Positions 15,698 to 24,517 are shown, counted from the first letter of the stretch. The stretch is DNA of 64,000 bases from Desulfosarcina sp. OttesenSCG-928-A07 (GCA_030267325.1 JAJDJS010000003.1:1-64000); one strand, 5' to 3'. Notes: a model not told the origin generated them from the sequence alone. Program-made: numbers and translations.

Positions 15698-16819
15698 TCA
15701 AAACGCATCATACCCTTCCGCGATATTCAAGAGTTCGGGATACGCAAAGGTGGCGGCGCGGCGCCCACTGCCGGGCTGAATCTCTCTAAGAATCCCCCCA
15801 TCTTTAAGAACTGTGAGAATCCTTTTGGCCGTTGGTGTTGGGATGTTGCTGAAGCGGACAAAATCTGAACTTTTGAAGATGGGTCGTTCAAAAACCCAAT
15901 CCAACGCATGGATGGCATACTGGGAATGCGTCAGATCGGGGAATTGAGTCTTCATACGGTTATAAAGATCAAGAATCGCCTGTGTTTTGAAAAGGTTTTC
16001 CTCGGCCTGAATCTGAACAACTTTCAAAAAAAAGGCGCACCAGCCGTTCCAATCATCATCACGGGAAACAGCAAGCAGTCTGTCATAGTATTCGTCACGG
16101 TGACTTTCCAGGTAAGCGCTGATGTAAAATATCGGTTGTCGTAAACTCCCCGCCTGATACAAAAAAAGCGGGATAATCATACGTCCCAGCCTGCCATTGC
16201 CATCCAGAAAAGGGTGCAGCGCCTCAAACTCGGCGTGAAGCAGAGACAACTGGATCAAGCGATCCGGCGCAGTGTCGTGAATAAACATTTCCCAACGCGA
16301 CATGGCCTCGGGAAGCTTTTCAGCTGCTATTGGAACGTAACGCGCTTCCTCGACAGGGCATCCTTTTGGACCGATCCAGTTGGGTATTCTTCGATACTGC
16401 CCCGGCGCTTTTCCATGCCCGCGGACACTGTTTAACAAAATTGTATGGCATTCCAGAATAATACGTTGGCAAAGCGGCAGCTCTTTCAATCTGTCGGTGG
16501 CCGCTCTCATGGCTTTTCGATAATTAAGAATTTCCAGTATATCAGCCTCTTTGGAGTTTGTTGGGGCATTTGTATCGCCGCGTGCCTCATATTCCAAAAC
16601 TTCTCCCATGGTGGCTTGAGTCCCCTCAATACGCGATGATAGTACGGCCTCCTGGGTGGTCAGAGGGCTCAAAAGAACATGGGCATTGGGAATGGCTGCA
16701 AGCATCCCGTCATATCGAGCGACAGCGCCATTGGCAGGGCCGATCAATGGGAGTAAACGCTCCCAATCAAGATCGCTGGGAGGGAATTTGCCGTTATGAT
16801 AGGGGACAGGCTTGCTCAT
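15698..16819 (-). CDS. Fic-family protein with winged-helix tail
   Basis: A 373-residue Fic (AMP-transferase type) protein. The N-terminal half has the inhibitory-helix motif SSRIEGTQA, whose Glu normally blocks ATP placement. The catalytic motif HPFLDGNGRLGR (about 202-213) is complete with the active-site His. The last ~70 residues (FSNIPTPTAKRILTVLKDGG, then GSGRRAATFAYPELL) resemble a winged-helix DNA-binding domain, common in this class and possibly autoregulatory. AAAGGAG precedes the start. It is encoded alone, opposite to its neighbours, and looks inserted between the ABC operon and the cobalamin riboswitch. The self-inhibited architecture suggests a regulated AMPylator or de-AMPylator; its target is unknown. 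Confidence 0.92.
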   Translation of the reverse strand: MSKPVPYHNGKFPPSDLDWERLLPLIGPANGAVARYDGMLAAIPNAHVLLSPLTTQEAVLSSRIEGTQATMGEVLEYEARGDTNAPTNSKEADILEILNYRKAMRAATDRLKELPLCQRIILECHTILLNSVRGHGKAPGQYRRIPNWIGPKGCPVEEARYVPIAAEKLPEAMSRWEMFIHDTAPDRLIQLSLLHAEFEALHPFLDGNGRLGRMIIPLFLYQAGSLRQPIFYISAYLESHRDEYYDRLLAVSRDDDWNGWCAFFLKVVQIQAEENLFKTQAILDLYNRMKTQFPDLTHSQYAIHALDWVFERPIFKSSDFVRFSNIPTPTAKRILTVLKDGGILREIQPGSGRRAATFAYPELLNIAEGYDAF

Positions 16820-17189
16820 CCATTCTCCTTTGATTCTGAACTTTTCTGTCTGGGCTTTCTGTTCAACATGCGCGTCTCTGTCCGGCGTGCGTTTACAGCG
16901 TGTGTTACCGTACCGCGACGATCAGCGCCAACCTTATCATATTTTTATGGTTCTGTGATGACGTGGCGGCCCTTAAACCAGGGCAGACGCATCTAAAAAA
17001 TAATGTGGATTGCATACGCTTTTCAAAATGAAAATTATTATGAAAATTCGGGTTATTTTAGCATAATCGCAACATTATCGTTTTTCCAAGCAGGCGGTAA
17101 GCAGGAACCCATGCGTTTTGAAGATGGCCTCAACCCTGATACAAAAAAGAAACCCATTGACATCAGCCGGCAGTCTGCTACAAAGCATC
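16820..17189. other. Gene-free stretch upstream of the cobalamin riboswitch
   Basis: About 370 bp without a convincing gene. It holds the ABC ATPase scrap at 16934-16985 and a direct repeat, ATGAAAATT (17028-17036 and 17040-17048), in an AT-rich stretch. That stretch could be the promoter/operator region of the riboswitch transcript, and the repeat is loosely Fur-box-like. Nothing else is recognised. Confidence 0.4.
16934..16985 (+). pseudogene. Scrap of an ABC-transporter ATPase gene
   Basis: This ~50-bp segment closely matches 15406-15456 inside the ABC ATPase gene. Both contain TGTGATGACGTGGC followed by GCCCTTAAA, preceded by ATCATATT. In the intact gene this encodes WFCDDVAALKNG. Here it is out of any long frame. 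It may be the 3' remnant of a paralogous transporter gene whose remaining sequence has been lost. Confidence 0.5.
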
Positions 17190-17352
17190 CATCAAGGTGC
17201 CAAAGTGCTTAAAAGGGAATCCTGTTCAAATCAGGAACGGTCCCGCCGCTGTATTCGAGGACGAAATTCGTACATGCCACTGTTTTATTATAATGAAACG
17301 GGAAGGCGCGAAGAGTAGGATGATTCGAAAGTCAGAAGACCTGCCTTGGACA
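17190..17352 (+). ncRNA. Cobalamin (B12) riboswitch aptamer
   Basis: The conserved blocks of the adenosylcobalamin riboswitch are present in order: GGTGCC followed by AAAAGGGAATCCTG, AACGGTCCCGCCGCTGT (the B12 box region), then GGAAGGCGCGAAGAGTAGGA and AAGTCAGAAGACCTGCC. The B12-box hairpin TCCTG/CAGGA is clear. It is oriented on the plus strand and is followed by an intrinsic terminator at 17418-17451, which would be its expression platform. The next gene (17651) is a META-domain lipoprotein, not a known B12 gene, and a second strong hairpin (17484-17529) intervenes. Confidence 0.92.
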
Positions 17353-17417
17353 TTGTGTCATCCCCCACGGTGATTTGGGCGAGTGACAACCGCAAAGGGT
17401 CAAGAAAGCTGGGTGCA

Positions 17418-17451
17418 GCCCTTCATGCCATTTTCGCATGAAGGGCTTTTT
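17418..17451 (+). terminator. Terminator of the cobalamin riboswitch
   Basis: GCCCTTCATGC (17418-17428) pairs perfectly with GCATGAAGGGC (17436-17446) and is followed by TTTTTCATT. It lies about 65 nt after the aptamer's last conserved block, the expected position for B12-dependent attenuation. Confidence 0.85.
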
Positions 17452-17483
17452 CATTAATATACCGGTTAATGCCGCGCCCTGTA

Positions 17484-17529
17484 AAAAATACGGGGAGAAT
17501 TTCGGGCAGGAAATTCTCCCCGTATTTTT
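17484..17529. terminator. 20-bp perfect-stem hairpin, probable bidirectional terminator
   Basis: AAAAATACGGGGAGAATTTC (17484-17503) and its exact reverse complement (17510-17529) enclose a 6-nt loop. A-rich and T-rich arms on the two sides allow termination in both directions. It is the second terminator-like hairpin between the cobalamin riboswitch and the lipoprotein gene. Confidence 0.75.
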
Positions 17530-17650
17530 GCGGATTTTTTAAAACCATCCATGGCAAACCCGATAAACCTGTGCCATAATGATGCCATTTCATCATCCGA
17601 GAACCGGGTGAGGGGCTGGTCTCTTACCCTTTTTTATTAAGGAGAAAACC

Positions 17651-18463
17651 ATGAAATACCGAATTCTGGCAACAGCGCTGTTTGTGACCTTGGCAGCGGC
17701 CGCATGTACCTGTGCAGCGCCTACAGCCACAGAAAAACAAAATGTGTCACCGGCGTTGGATACAGGGTTTCTGCTCGCGTATCACTGGGTCCTTACCGAT
17801 GCGAAGAATGTTAACGGAGAAAAAATTGATGGGCTGTTTGTGAGGGAAGATCATCCGGTTCAGCTTGATTTTACAGAAACACAGATGATGGTCAGCAATA
17901 CCTGCAACACCATGAGCGGCGCCTATACGGTGGAAGAAAATAAAATCACCTTGACACCCCTTCGATCCACGTTAAAGCGCTGCGTGGATGAGAACCTGAA
18001 CCAACTGGACCAGGAAGTCGGGCGGCGGCTCACCGGGGAGATTTCTTTTGCCTTTACCCCTGCCAAAACGCCAGAAAATCTTCCCGTGCTGAGGCTGACC
18101 CTTTCATCAAATGACACGCTTTTCTTTTTCGGTCATCCAACACCGGAAACCCGCTATGGGAGCAAGGGAGAAATCATTTTTCTGGAAGTGGCAGACAAAA
18201 CCCGTCCCTGCGCCCATCCTTTGATTCCCGCTCTGGAGTGTATCCAGGTCCGCCGGGTGTATTATGATGAAAACGGCATCAAAACCGGGGATTCCGGAGA
18301 ATTTGAAAGTTTTAGCACATCCATTGAAGGGTATACCCACACGCCCGGTGTTCGCAATATCCTGCGCGTCAAACGATATCCCCTCTCCCACCCGCCCGCA
18401 GATGCGGCGGATGCTGCCTATGTTCTCGATATGGTGGTTAAATCCGAAACCGTCACCCCTTAA
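17651..18463 (+). CDS. META-domain lipoprotein (HslJ-like) with a DUF4377-like part
   Basis: A 270-residue exported protein. It has a signal peptide with a lipobox-like LAAAAC around residues 15-20, so it is probably a lipoprotein. Residues ~45-160 resemble the META/HslJ domain: YHWVLTDAKN, FTETQMMVSNTCNTMSGAYT, ITLTPLRSTLKRC. The C-terminal ~80 residues (KTRPCAHPLIPALECIQVRR, FESFSTSIEGYTHTPGV) resemble DUF4377, which often accompanies META domains in envelope-stress proteins. AAGGAG precedes the start. It follows a cobalamin riboswitch and two terminators, so control by the riboswitch is possible only if both are read through. Its function is unknown. Confidence 0.75.
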   Translation: MKYRILATALFVTLAAAACTCAAPTATEKQNVSPALDTGFLLAYHWVLTDAKNVNGEKIDGLFVREDHPVQLDFTETQMMVSNTCNTMSGAYTVEENKITLTPLRSTLKRCVDENLNQLDQEVGRRLTGEISFAFTPAKTPENLPVLRLTLSSNDTLFFFGHPTPETRYGSKGEIIFLEVADKTRPCAHPLIPALECIQVRRVYYDENGIKTGDSGEFESFSTSIEGYTHTPGVRNILRVKRYPLSHPPADAADAAYVLDMVVKSETVTP

Positions 18464-18472
18464 AAACCCGAG

Positions 18473-18520
18473 CCGGGAGAAAAGATCAATTCAGATCCCC
18501 TGTTTGACCTTTTTTCCCGG
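18473..18520. terminator. Hairpin between convergent lipoprotein and alkA genes
   Basis: CCGGGAGAAAAG (18473-18484) pairs with CTTTTTTCCCGG (18509-18520) with one mismatch. The A-rich and T-rich arms make it a plausible shared terminator for the two convergent genes. Confidence 0.45.
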
Positions 18521-18529
18521 TTCAGCGCT

Positions 18530-19174
18530 TTATTTTTTGGCCGTCGCCGGATCCGACAACTTTTTGCACGCGCCGCCGGCAATGGCCCAGAGATACAAAC
18601 TGGCCACGCTGGCATGGGGCGAATAGCGGCGTCTGTATTTTTCAAAACGGACCGGGGTGATTTCCTGGTGTCGGTACAGCATCCGAAGACCCCGGTGAAT
18701 GGCAATATCTCCCCAACTGAGGATATTGGGCCGCTGCATGGAAAAGATCATCAGCATCTCCGCTGTCCAGACGCCGATTCCCTTCAGGGTGCAAAGCTGC
18801 CTGCAAACCTCCTCATCTGAAAGCCCGCGGAGTTTTTCCATATCCAGTTCCCCTGCCCCGACCCGGTCTGCAATGGCTTTGATGTACTGCACCTTTCGCA
18901 TGGAAATCCCGCATTCCTGAATCGCTTCCGGGTTTAGTGCGCTGATGCGTTCAGGCGAAAGCGGCCCAAACCGGGAAATCATCCGGTTACGGATGGTTTC
19001 CCCGGCTTTTGTGGAAATCTGCTGCCCCACAATGGAAAAAACCAAAGCGCTGAAAAGATCCGGTGTTGTCTCCCGCCTGACAAAGCCAATCTCGTCAATA
19101 ACAGCCCGCAGTTTTGCGTCTTTTTTCCGGAGGTGATCCAGTTCTTTTTCACCGTATTTGAAAAAATACATCAT
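18530..19174 (-). CDS. DNA-3-methyladenine glycosylase II (AlkA-like)
   Basis: Start set at ATG 19174 (MMYFFKYGEKEL, 214 residues), with AAAGGAG 5 nt upstream; the longer open frame adds an unrelated N-terminus. It is an HhH-GPD-superfamily base-excision glycosylase: FSALVFSIVGQQISTKAGET, the helix-hairpin-helix LKGIGVWTAEML and the catalytic aspartate in SWGDIAIHRGL. The protein is shorter than E. coli AlkA and lacks its N-terminal domain, like the compact bacterial and archaeal forms. It removes alkylated purines. It is monocistronic and convergent with the lipoprotein gene. Confidence 0.9.
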   Translation of the reverse strand: MMYFFKYGEKELDHLRKKDAKLRAVIDEIGFVRRETTPDLFSALVFSIVGQQISTKAGETIRNRMISRFGPLSPERISALNPEAIQECGISMRKVQYIKAIADRVGAGELDMEKLRGLSDEEVCRQLCTLKGIGVWTAEMLMIFSMQRPNILSWGDIAIHRGLRMLYRHQEITPVRFEKYRRRYSPHASVASLYLWAIAGGACKKLSDPATAKK

Positions 19175-19407
19175 AGACTCCTTTGACAAGTTTGACGTTC
19201 TCCGGACAGGGGACGGCTTGGCGATAAAAAATACCAGCGCGTTCGGAAAAAAGAAAGCTGCCATGATTCAGACACACAGCACCGCCTCTGTTCGGTTAAA
19301 TTCCTTGATTCAGTTTTCCATCTTTTGTATCACACCCATCAGCTGTATCTGCCGATGATATCTGTTTTCTTTTTTCTATTCCCTATTTCCAAAAGGAGCC
19401 GTATCCC

Positions 19408-21423
19408 ATGCGCACGGACAGCACACGTCCCGTATCTCCCATTGACGAACTCTGCATCAACACCCTCCGCACCCTTGCCATGGATGCGGTTCAGAAGGCC
19501 AACTCCGGCCACCCTGGCGCGCCCATGGGACTGGCGGCCGCCGGCTATACCCTGTGGACAAAAATCCTCAAACACAACCCCGCCAATCCGGACTGGCCCG
19601 ACCGGGACCGGTTTGTCCTGTCCGGCGGCCATGCGTCCATTTTGCTTTACAGCCTTCTGCACCTGACCGGCTATGACCTGAGCCTTGGGGAAATCCAGAA
19701 TTTCCGGCAGTGGGGCAGCAAAACCCCCGGACATCCCGAATACGGCCACACACCCGGCGTTGAAACCACCACCGGCCCCTTGGGACAGGGATTTGCCAAC
19801 GCCGTTGGACTGGCCATGGCCGAGTGCCACTTGGCCGCCTGTTTCAACCAGCCAGGACACACCCTTGTGGATCACCACACCTATGTGATGTGCGGAGACG
19901 GAGATCTGATGGAAGGCGTATCCGCGGAAGCCGCATCTCTGGCCGGCCATCTGGGACTGGGAAAACTGATCTGCCTGTATGACGACAACGGCATCTCCAT
20001 TGAAGGGCCCACCGCCATCACCTTTACCGAAGACGTAAAACGCCGGTTTGAGGCGTACCACTGGCAGGTGATCACGGTCAGCGACGGCAGTGATCCGGGC
20101 CAGATCGAAAAGGCGATTTGGGATGCCAAGGCCGATACCTCCCGGCCCAGCCTCATCATGCTGAAAACCCACATTGCCCACGGCAGCCCCAACAAACAGG
20201 ATACAGCCGATGCCCATGGCTCCCCCTTGGGGGCTCCGGAAATTGAACTCACCAAAGCAGCCTTGGGCTGGACGGAAAAAACGCCTTTTGCCGTTCCGGA
20301 ACAGGCCCTTTCTGTTTTCCGAAAGTGTGTTGAAACCGGGGAAAAAGCCGAGGCTGACTGGAAAGCGGCATATCAGCAATACACCAAAGCCTTTCCGGAA
20401 AAGGCCGATGCCTGGGTCAATGCCATCACCCGTTTTATGCCCAAAGACTGGCACACAGGGCTTCCGCAATTTACACCGGACCAGGGCCCCATGGCCACCC
20501 GGGCTGCATCTGGAAAAGTGTTGAATGCGGCTGCAAAAATTTTTCCCAGCCTCATGGGCGGGTCCGCAGATCTGGCGCCTTCCAACAACACCTTTATTGC
20601 CGGAGATTCCGAGTTTCAGAAGCAACATTATCAGGGCCGGAACATCCGCTTTGGTGTCCGTGAGTTTGCCATGGGCGCCATCCTGTCGGGATTGTTTCTA
20701 CATGGCGGGGTACGCCCCTATGGCGGCACATTTCTGGTGTTCTCAGACTACATCCGGCCGGCCATCCGCGTGGCAGCCCTGATGAAACTGCCTGTCATTT
20801 ATGTGTTCACCCATGACAGCGTGGCCGTGGGCGAAGACGGCCCCACCCACCAGCCGGTGGAACATCTGGCCGCGCTCCGGGCCATTCCCAATCTCACGGT
20901 GATCCGGCCGGCCGATGCCACGGAAACCGCCCAGGCCTGGAAAATGGCCCTGTCCGTGAACGACCGGCCCGTGGCCCTGATTCTCAGCCGCCAGAATCTT
21001 CCGATCCTGGATGCAACCCAGACAACCGACGGAGTGGAACAGGGCGGCTATATTCTGTCTGATTGCAAGGGCACGCCGCAGCTCATCCTCATTGCCACCG
21101 GCAGCGAGGTTCATATTGCCCTGAAAGCCCAAGCCCTTCTGGGGGATGAAGGCATTTCTGTACGGGTGGTGAGCATGCCGTCATGGGAGATTTTTGAATC
21201 CCATGACCAGGCTTTTAAAGACCGGATTCTGCCGCCGGCGGTCAAACACCGAATTGCCGTTGAAGCCGGAATTTCCATGGGATGGGAAAAGTATGTGGGA
21301 GATCAGGGAAAAGTCATTGGAATTGATCATTTCGGCGCTTCCGCACCCGGCGGAACGGTTCTGGAGAAATTTGGATTCACGCCTGAAAAAATCGTTGAAA
21401 CCGCCAAGGTGATGCTGAGCTGA
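19408..21423 (+). CDS. tkt: Transketolase
   Basis: A 671-residue, full-length transketolase (pentose-phosphate pathway; transfers two-carbon units using thiamine diphosphate). Seen in order: [55 protein letters not shown], the ThDP/Mg motif [14 protein letters not shown]...[41 protein letters not shown] and the C-terminal [19 protein letters not shown] is close to the start. Stand-alone gene. Confidence 0.96.
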   Translation: MRTDSTRPVSPIDELCINTLRTLAMDAVQKANSGHPGAPMGLAAAGYTLWTKILKHNPANPDWPDRDRFVLSGGHASILLYSLLHLTGYDLSLGEIQNFRQWGSKTPGHPEYGHTPGVETTTGPLGQGFANAVGLAMAECHLAACFNQPGHTLVDHHTYVMCGDGDLMEGVSAEAASLAGHLGLGKLICLYDDNGISIEGPTAITFTEDVKRRFEAYHWQVITVSDGSDPGQIEKAIWDAKADTSRPSLIMLKTHIAHGSPNKQDTADAHGSPLGAPEIELTKAALGWTEKTPFAVPEQALSVFRKCVETGEKAEADWKAAYQQYTKAFPEKADAWVNAITRFMPKDWHTGLPQFTPDQGPMATRAASGKVLNAAAKIFPSLMGGSADLAPSNNTFIAGDSEFQKQHYQGRNIRFGVREFAMGAILSGLFLHGGVRPYGGTFLVFSDYIRPAIRVAALMKLPVIYVFTHDSVAVGEDGPTHQPVEHLAALRAIPNLTVIRPADATETAQAWKMALSVNDRPVALILSRQNLPILDATQTTDGVEQGGYILSDCKGTPQLILIATGSEVHIALKAQALLGDEGISVRVVSMPSWEIFESHDQAFKDRILPPAVKHRIAVEAGISMGWEKYVGDQGKVIGIDHFGASAPGGTVLEKFGFTPEKIVETAKVMLS

Positions 21424-21536
21424 CGGCAAGGCCTTGTTTTCCGGCCCCATCGTCCTTATAGTCGTAAAAATGGACTTGGGTGATCAGCAAAAAAAGATGG
21501 GCTCAGTGAGGGGAATATGATGATGACGGAAGATTT

Positions 21537-21577
21537 TCCCCTCACCCTCCCCTTATCCAAACAGATTGGGGAGAGGA
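21537..21577. repeat. CCCC/GGGG-AGAGG hairpin, copy 2
   Basis: TCCCCTCACCCTCCCCTTA and TTGGGGAGAGGA arms around a short spacer, related to the units at 2029, 34311 and 53221. It lies between tkt and the NifX-like gene, ending about 30 nt before the NifX-like start. Confidence 0.5.
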
Positions 21578-21607
21578 ATCAAACCGCAAAAGAAAATGAG
21601 GTCTTAC

Positions 21608-22006
21608 ATGAAAATCGCATTTCCCGTAACAGAAAACAATGGACTCAACAGCGAGGTTTACGGCCATTTTGGATCCGCACCCCTTTTTATTTTCATGGAA
21701 ACCGACACCGGTGAAATTTCCGCTGTGGACAATCCGGATCAGCACCATGAGCACGGTGCCTGTAATCCCATGGCTGCACTCGGCGGCACAAAGGTCGACG
21801 GCGTGGTGGTGGGCGGTATCGGCGGCGGTGCCCTGAAGAAGCTGAATGCAGACGGCATTACAGTGTACCGGGCGGTTGAAGGCACGGTGGACAAAAACGC
21901 CCGCCTGTTCAAGGAAGGAAAACTTCCCGTGTTTGACACCCACCATACCTGCGGCCATCACCACGGCGTTCAGATCGGCGAGGGCGGCGGCTGCGCCCAT
22001 CACTGA
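21608..22006 (+). CDS. NifX/NifB-type dinitrogenase Fe-Mo cofactor domain protein
   Basis: A 132-residue protein starting at MKIAFPVTENNG (a longer frame from 21566 lacks support). It is of the dinitrogenase iron-molybdenum cofactor biosynthesis fold: SEVYGHFGSAPLFIFME, GTKVDGVVVGGIGGGALKKL, and a Cys/His-rich tail, THHTCGHHHGVQIG...GCAHH, likely to bind metal. Such small stand-alone members are frequent in sulfate reducers and other anaerobes, usually beside Mrp-type ATPases; none is seen here. A MITE begins 5 bp after its stop codon. Confidence 0.88.
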   Translation: MKIAFPVTENNGLNSEVYGHFGSAPLFIFMETDTGEISAVDNPDQHHEHGACNPMAALGGTKVDGVVVGGIGGGALKKLNADGITVYRAVEGTVDKNARLFKEGKLPVFDTHHTCGHHHGVQIGEGGGCAHH

Positions 22007-22010
22007 ATTA

Positions 22011-22124
22011 GACAGTGTCGTCTCGAGTTTGTAACAATTTGAAATGATTGAGCATCAGAAAAATCATGGGATCTTGTTTGATGTAATAAATTCAAATTGT
22101 TATATTTCTTAAAGCGACACGATC
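22011..22124. mobile_element. MITE, full copy 2 (114 bp)
   Basis: Ends are GACAGTGTC and GACACGATC (one change each from copy 1). The interior closely follows copy 1, including GTCTCGAGTTTGTAACA, ATCTTGTTTGAT and TTATATTTCTTAAAG. TA precedes the left end, but the right flank reads GA. It occupies the whole gap between the NifX-like stop and the convergent methyltransferase gene, and it provides the last ten codons and stop codon of the latter. Confidence 0.85.
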
Positions 22125-23189
22125 GAGGTCGTAGGTCGCCCCAAACCGATTTTCCGCCACTTCATCCACACAAGCCAGAACAGGCAGCACAAGCCGGATT
22201 TCCTGTTGGGTAACAACGGGAAATCCATACACGGTGTTGACGTGTTTCAATGGCTTTCCGGCTGCCTCCCGCTTCTTTACAAATGCCAGATGGTTCTGAA
22301 TCCGCCCGGCTGCCTGATGCCGGGCCGGTTCAACCCCCTGCATGATATTTTCCCGGATCAGGGATGCAAATGAAGGGTCCAGTTCGTAGCCGATGCTGTT
22401 TCTTCCCGACGCCATGGCCGCCACCAAGGTGGTGCCGGTTCCCAGAAACGGATCCAGAATCGTATCGTTCATCACGGAAAACATGTTCACCAATCGGTAG
22501 GCCAGCTCAAACGGGTAAGCACCGCTGCGATCTCTCACTTTTCGGGAATGGGTGGTCTGCCGGATTCCCCGCAAATCCATCCACACATCGGAAAACCAGT
22601 GATTCCGCTCTTCCCAGAAAAAAGCACTCCGCTGCCGGTTGATCTTTTCTTCCGGCGTGTTGAACCCACGCTTTTCCCCTTTTCGAAAAATCAGAATATA
22701 CTCGTGCTCCAGGGTCACATAGGCACCGGGCGGCAGCATGCCGGAGCCCATAAACTTGTTGGGCGAATTAGTGGGTTTTCGCCACAGGATAGGGGGAAAG
22801 ACAGAAAATCCAACCTCCTGCATAGCGGACAGCACACGACTGTGATTGGGATAAAGGCAAAACGCATTGTCCAAGGTCCGGGTGGCGTCCCCGATATTGA
22901 TACAGGCAAAACCGCCGGGAACCAGCACCCGGAAGACCTCGCGCCAAATTTGATCCAGGGCCTCGTGCATCAATGCAAAGGAAAGACGCCCGTCCTGGTT
23001 TTCAAGGGCTTTGGCAACACGCGGATCTGAGCAAAAAAGAGCATCCCACATCTGGATCATGGGATAGGGGGGGGAGGTGACCACCAGATGGACGCTGGCG
23101 TCGGGGATGGCGGTCATGGCAGAAGAATCGGAAAAAAAAATGTGGTGGGTGGTTTGCACGGTGTGACGGGTAGGTTTTGTCTCTGCCAT
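22092..23189 (-). CDS. DNA methyltransferase (N4-cytosine/N6-adenine type), orphan
   Basis: A 365-residue methyltransferase. Catalytic motif IV is TSPPYP (38-43; SPPY is typical of N4-cytosine enzymes, though not exclusively). The S-adenosylmethionine motif is ILDPFLGTGTTLVAAMASGR, C-terminal to motif IV, so it is a beta-class arrangement. A target-recognition-like region lies between. No restriction endonuclease gene is adjacent, so it may be an orphan methylase. The last residues (DRVALRNITI) and the stop codon are encoded by the inserted MITE at 22011-22124, so the native C-terminus has been replaced. The catalytic core is intact. Confidence 0.9.
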   Translation of the reverse strand: MAETKPTRHTVQTTHHIFFSDSSAMTAIPDASVHLVVTSPPYPMIQMWDALFCSDPRVAKALENQDGRLSFALMHEALDQIWREVFRVLVPGGFACINIGDATRTLDNAFCLYPNHSRVLSAMQEVGFSVFPPILWRKPTNSPNKFMGSGMLPPGAYVTLEHEYILIFRKGEKRGFNTPEEKINRQRSAFFWEERNHWFSDVWMDLRGIRQTTHSRKVRDRSGAYPFELAYRLVNMFSVMNDTILDPFLGTGTTLVAAMASGRNSIGYELDPSFASLIRENIMQGVEPARHQAAGRIQNHLAFVKKREAAGKPLKHVNTVYGFPVVTQQEIRLVLPVLACVDEVAENRFGATYDLDRVALRNITI

Positions 23190-23250
23190 GTGGATACCGC
23201 CTTGGCGCCCAGGACGGTATCCACGGAGACAGACCGTAATTTATTCTTTT

Positions 23251-24408
23251 TTATTTGATTTTTCCGAGAATCGAGCCGGCAATAGTGTTTTTCTGGACCT
23301 CTTTGGTGCCTTCGTAAATTTCGGTAATTTTGGCGTCGCGGTAGAAGCGCTCCACATCGTATTCTGCCATGTAGCCGTAACCGCCCAGGAGCTGAATGGC
23401 CTCATCCGCCACTTCCACAGCCGTACGGGCCGCATACATTTTAGCCATGGAGGTCAGCTTGGGATCAATGTGGCCCTGGTCAAAATTCCAGGCCGCTTTA
23501 TAGGTGAGCAGGCGAGCTGCCTCAATTTTGGTGGCCATGTCAGCCAGCTTGTGCTGGCTCGCCTGGAACTGGGCAATTTTCTGGCCGAACTGTTCCCGCT
23601 GTTTAATGTAGGTAAGCGCCCGGTCGTAAGCACCCTGGGCCGTACCGAGAGCCTGGGCCGCGATCAGAATCCGGCTTTCGTCGAAAAACTCCAGAAGCTG
23701 GTAAAATCCCCTGTTTTCCTTTCCGATCAGATTTTCCGCAGGCACCCGCACATCCTTGAACACCACTTCGGCGGTGTAAGAAAGGACAATGCCCATCTTC
23801 TTCCCCACATCCTGGGTGGAAACCCCGGGATTGTCCGCTTCCACCAGAATCAGACTGATGCCCCGGTAGCCGGGACTGGCGGTTGGATCGGTCTGGCACA
23901 GGGTGCAGTAAAAACCGGCCAGGGGACCGCCGTTGGTGATGAAAATTTTGTTTCCGTTAATCACCCAGCTATCACCGTCCTTAACCGCTGTGGTGTTAAG
24001 GGAGGTGATATCCGAGCCATGATCCGGTTCGGTAAATGCGCCACAGGACAGGCATTCGCCCTTTGCCACCTTGGGCAGCCATTTTTCCTTTTGCGCTTCA
24101 GAACCAAAATGCAGAACAATCTCGGAGGCAAAATCCGCCAGCAGGAGACAAGCCCCGATACTGCTGTCGCCCCGCGTCAGTTCTTCGGCCACAATGATGT
24201 TCTCCATGCAGCCCATGCCCATGCCGGCATATTTTTCAGGAAAATGAATGCCAATAAATCCCAGATCAGCAGCCTTTTTCCATATTTTTTCCGGATACGC
24301 GTGCTTTTCCAGCAGGTCATCAATGATCTCTTTCTTAAATTCTCCCTTCACAAACTCGCGGACCGCTTTCTGGATTTCCTTTTGTTGCTTGGTCAGTTCA
24401 AACTCCAT
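23251..24408 (-). CDS. Acyl-CoA dehydrogenase
   Basis: Start placed at ATG 24408 (MEFELTKQQKEI, 385 residues), behind GGAGGAG; an upstream ATG at 24420 overlaps that site. It is a FAD-dependent acyl-CoA dehydrogenase: GACLLLADFASEIVLHFGS, CGAFTEPDHGSDITSLNTTA, NGNKIFITNGG, REQFGQKIAQFQ, QLLGGYGYMAEYDVERFYRD, and KITEIYEGTKEVQ holding the expected catalytic Glu. It oxidises acyl-CoA at C2-C3, passing electrons to ETF. Together with the thiolase 109 bp upstream it suggests beta-oxidation of a fatty or aromatic-derived acid. The exact substrate cannot be read. Confidence 0.93.
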   Translation of the reverse strand: MEFELTKQQKEIQKAVREFVKGEFKKEIIDDLLEKHAYPEKIWKKAADLGFIGIHFPEKYAGMGMGCMENIIVAEELTRGDSSIGACLLLADFASEIVLHFGSEAQKEKWLPKVAKGECLSCGAFTEPDHGSDITSLNTTAVKDGDSWVINGNKIFITNGGPLAGFYCTLCQTDPTASPGYRGISLILVEADNPGVSTQDVGKKMGIVLSYTAEVVFKDVRVPAENLIGKENRGFYQLLEFFDESRILIAAQALGTAQGAYDRALTYIKQREQFGQKIAQFQASQHKLADMATKIEAARLLTYKAAWNFDQGHIDPKLTSMAKMYAARTAVEVADEAIQLLGGYGYMAEYDVERFYRDAKITEIYEGTKEVQKNTIAGSILGKIK

Positions 24409-24517
24409 CTGCTCCTCCATGGGGTAACGGGTTATTGAGGCGTAACAATAATTGAGATAAACGACGCCTGAGTTTAAATGTTTGCGTTGAAAAAGTGAAG
24501 CGCATTTCGTTTTTAGA

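Noticed and set aside
17240-17275. A third ACGAA hairpin of the TonB/FmdE type within the cobalamin riboswitch
   Set aside because: GACGAAATTCG there is part of the B12 aptamer's variable region; stem and context do not match the twin-hairpin leaders.
19339-20628. Minus-strand open frame of 429 codons opposite transketolase
   Set aside because: It is a codon-bias shadow: transketolase motifs on the plus strand are complete and the antisense translation has no recognisable domain.
22092-23189. Complete restriction-modification system
   Set aside because: Neighbours are a NifX-like gene and an acyl-CoA dehydrogenase gene. No endonuclease gene is present, so only an orphan methyltransferase is called.
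23188-24438. Plus-strand open frame of 416 codons opposite the acyl-CoA dehydrogenase
   Set aside because: Antisense shadow of a gene with complete family motifs.
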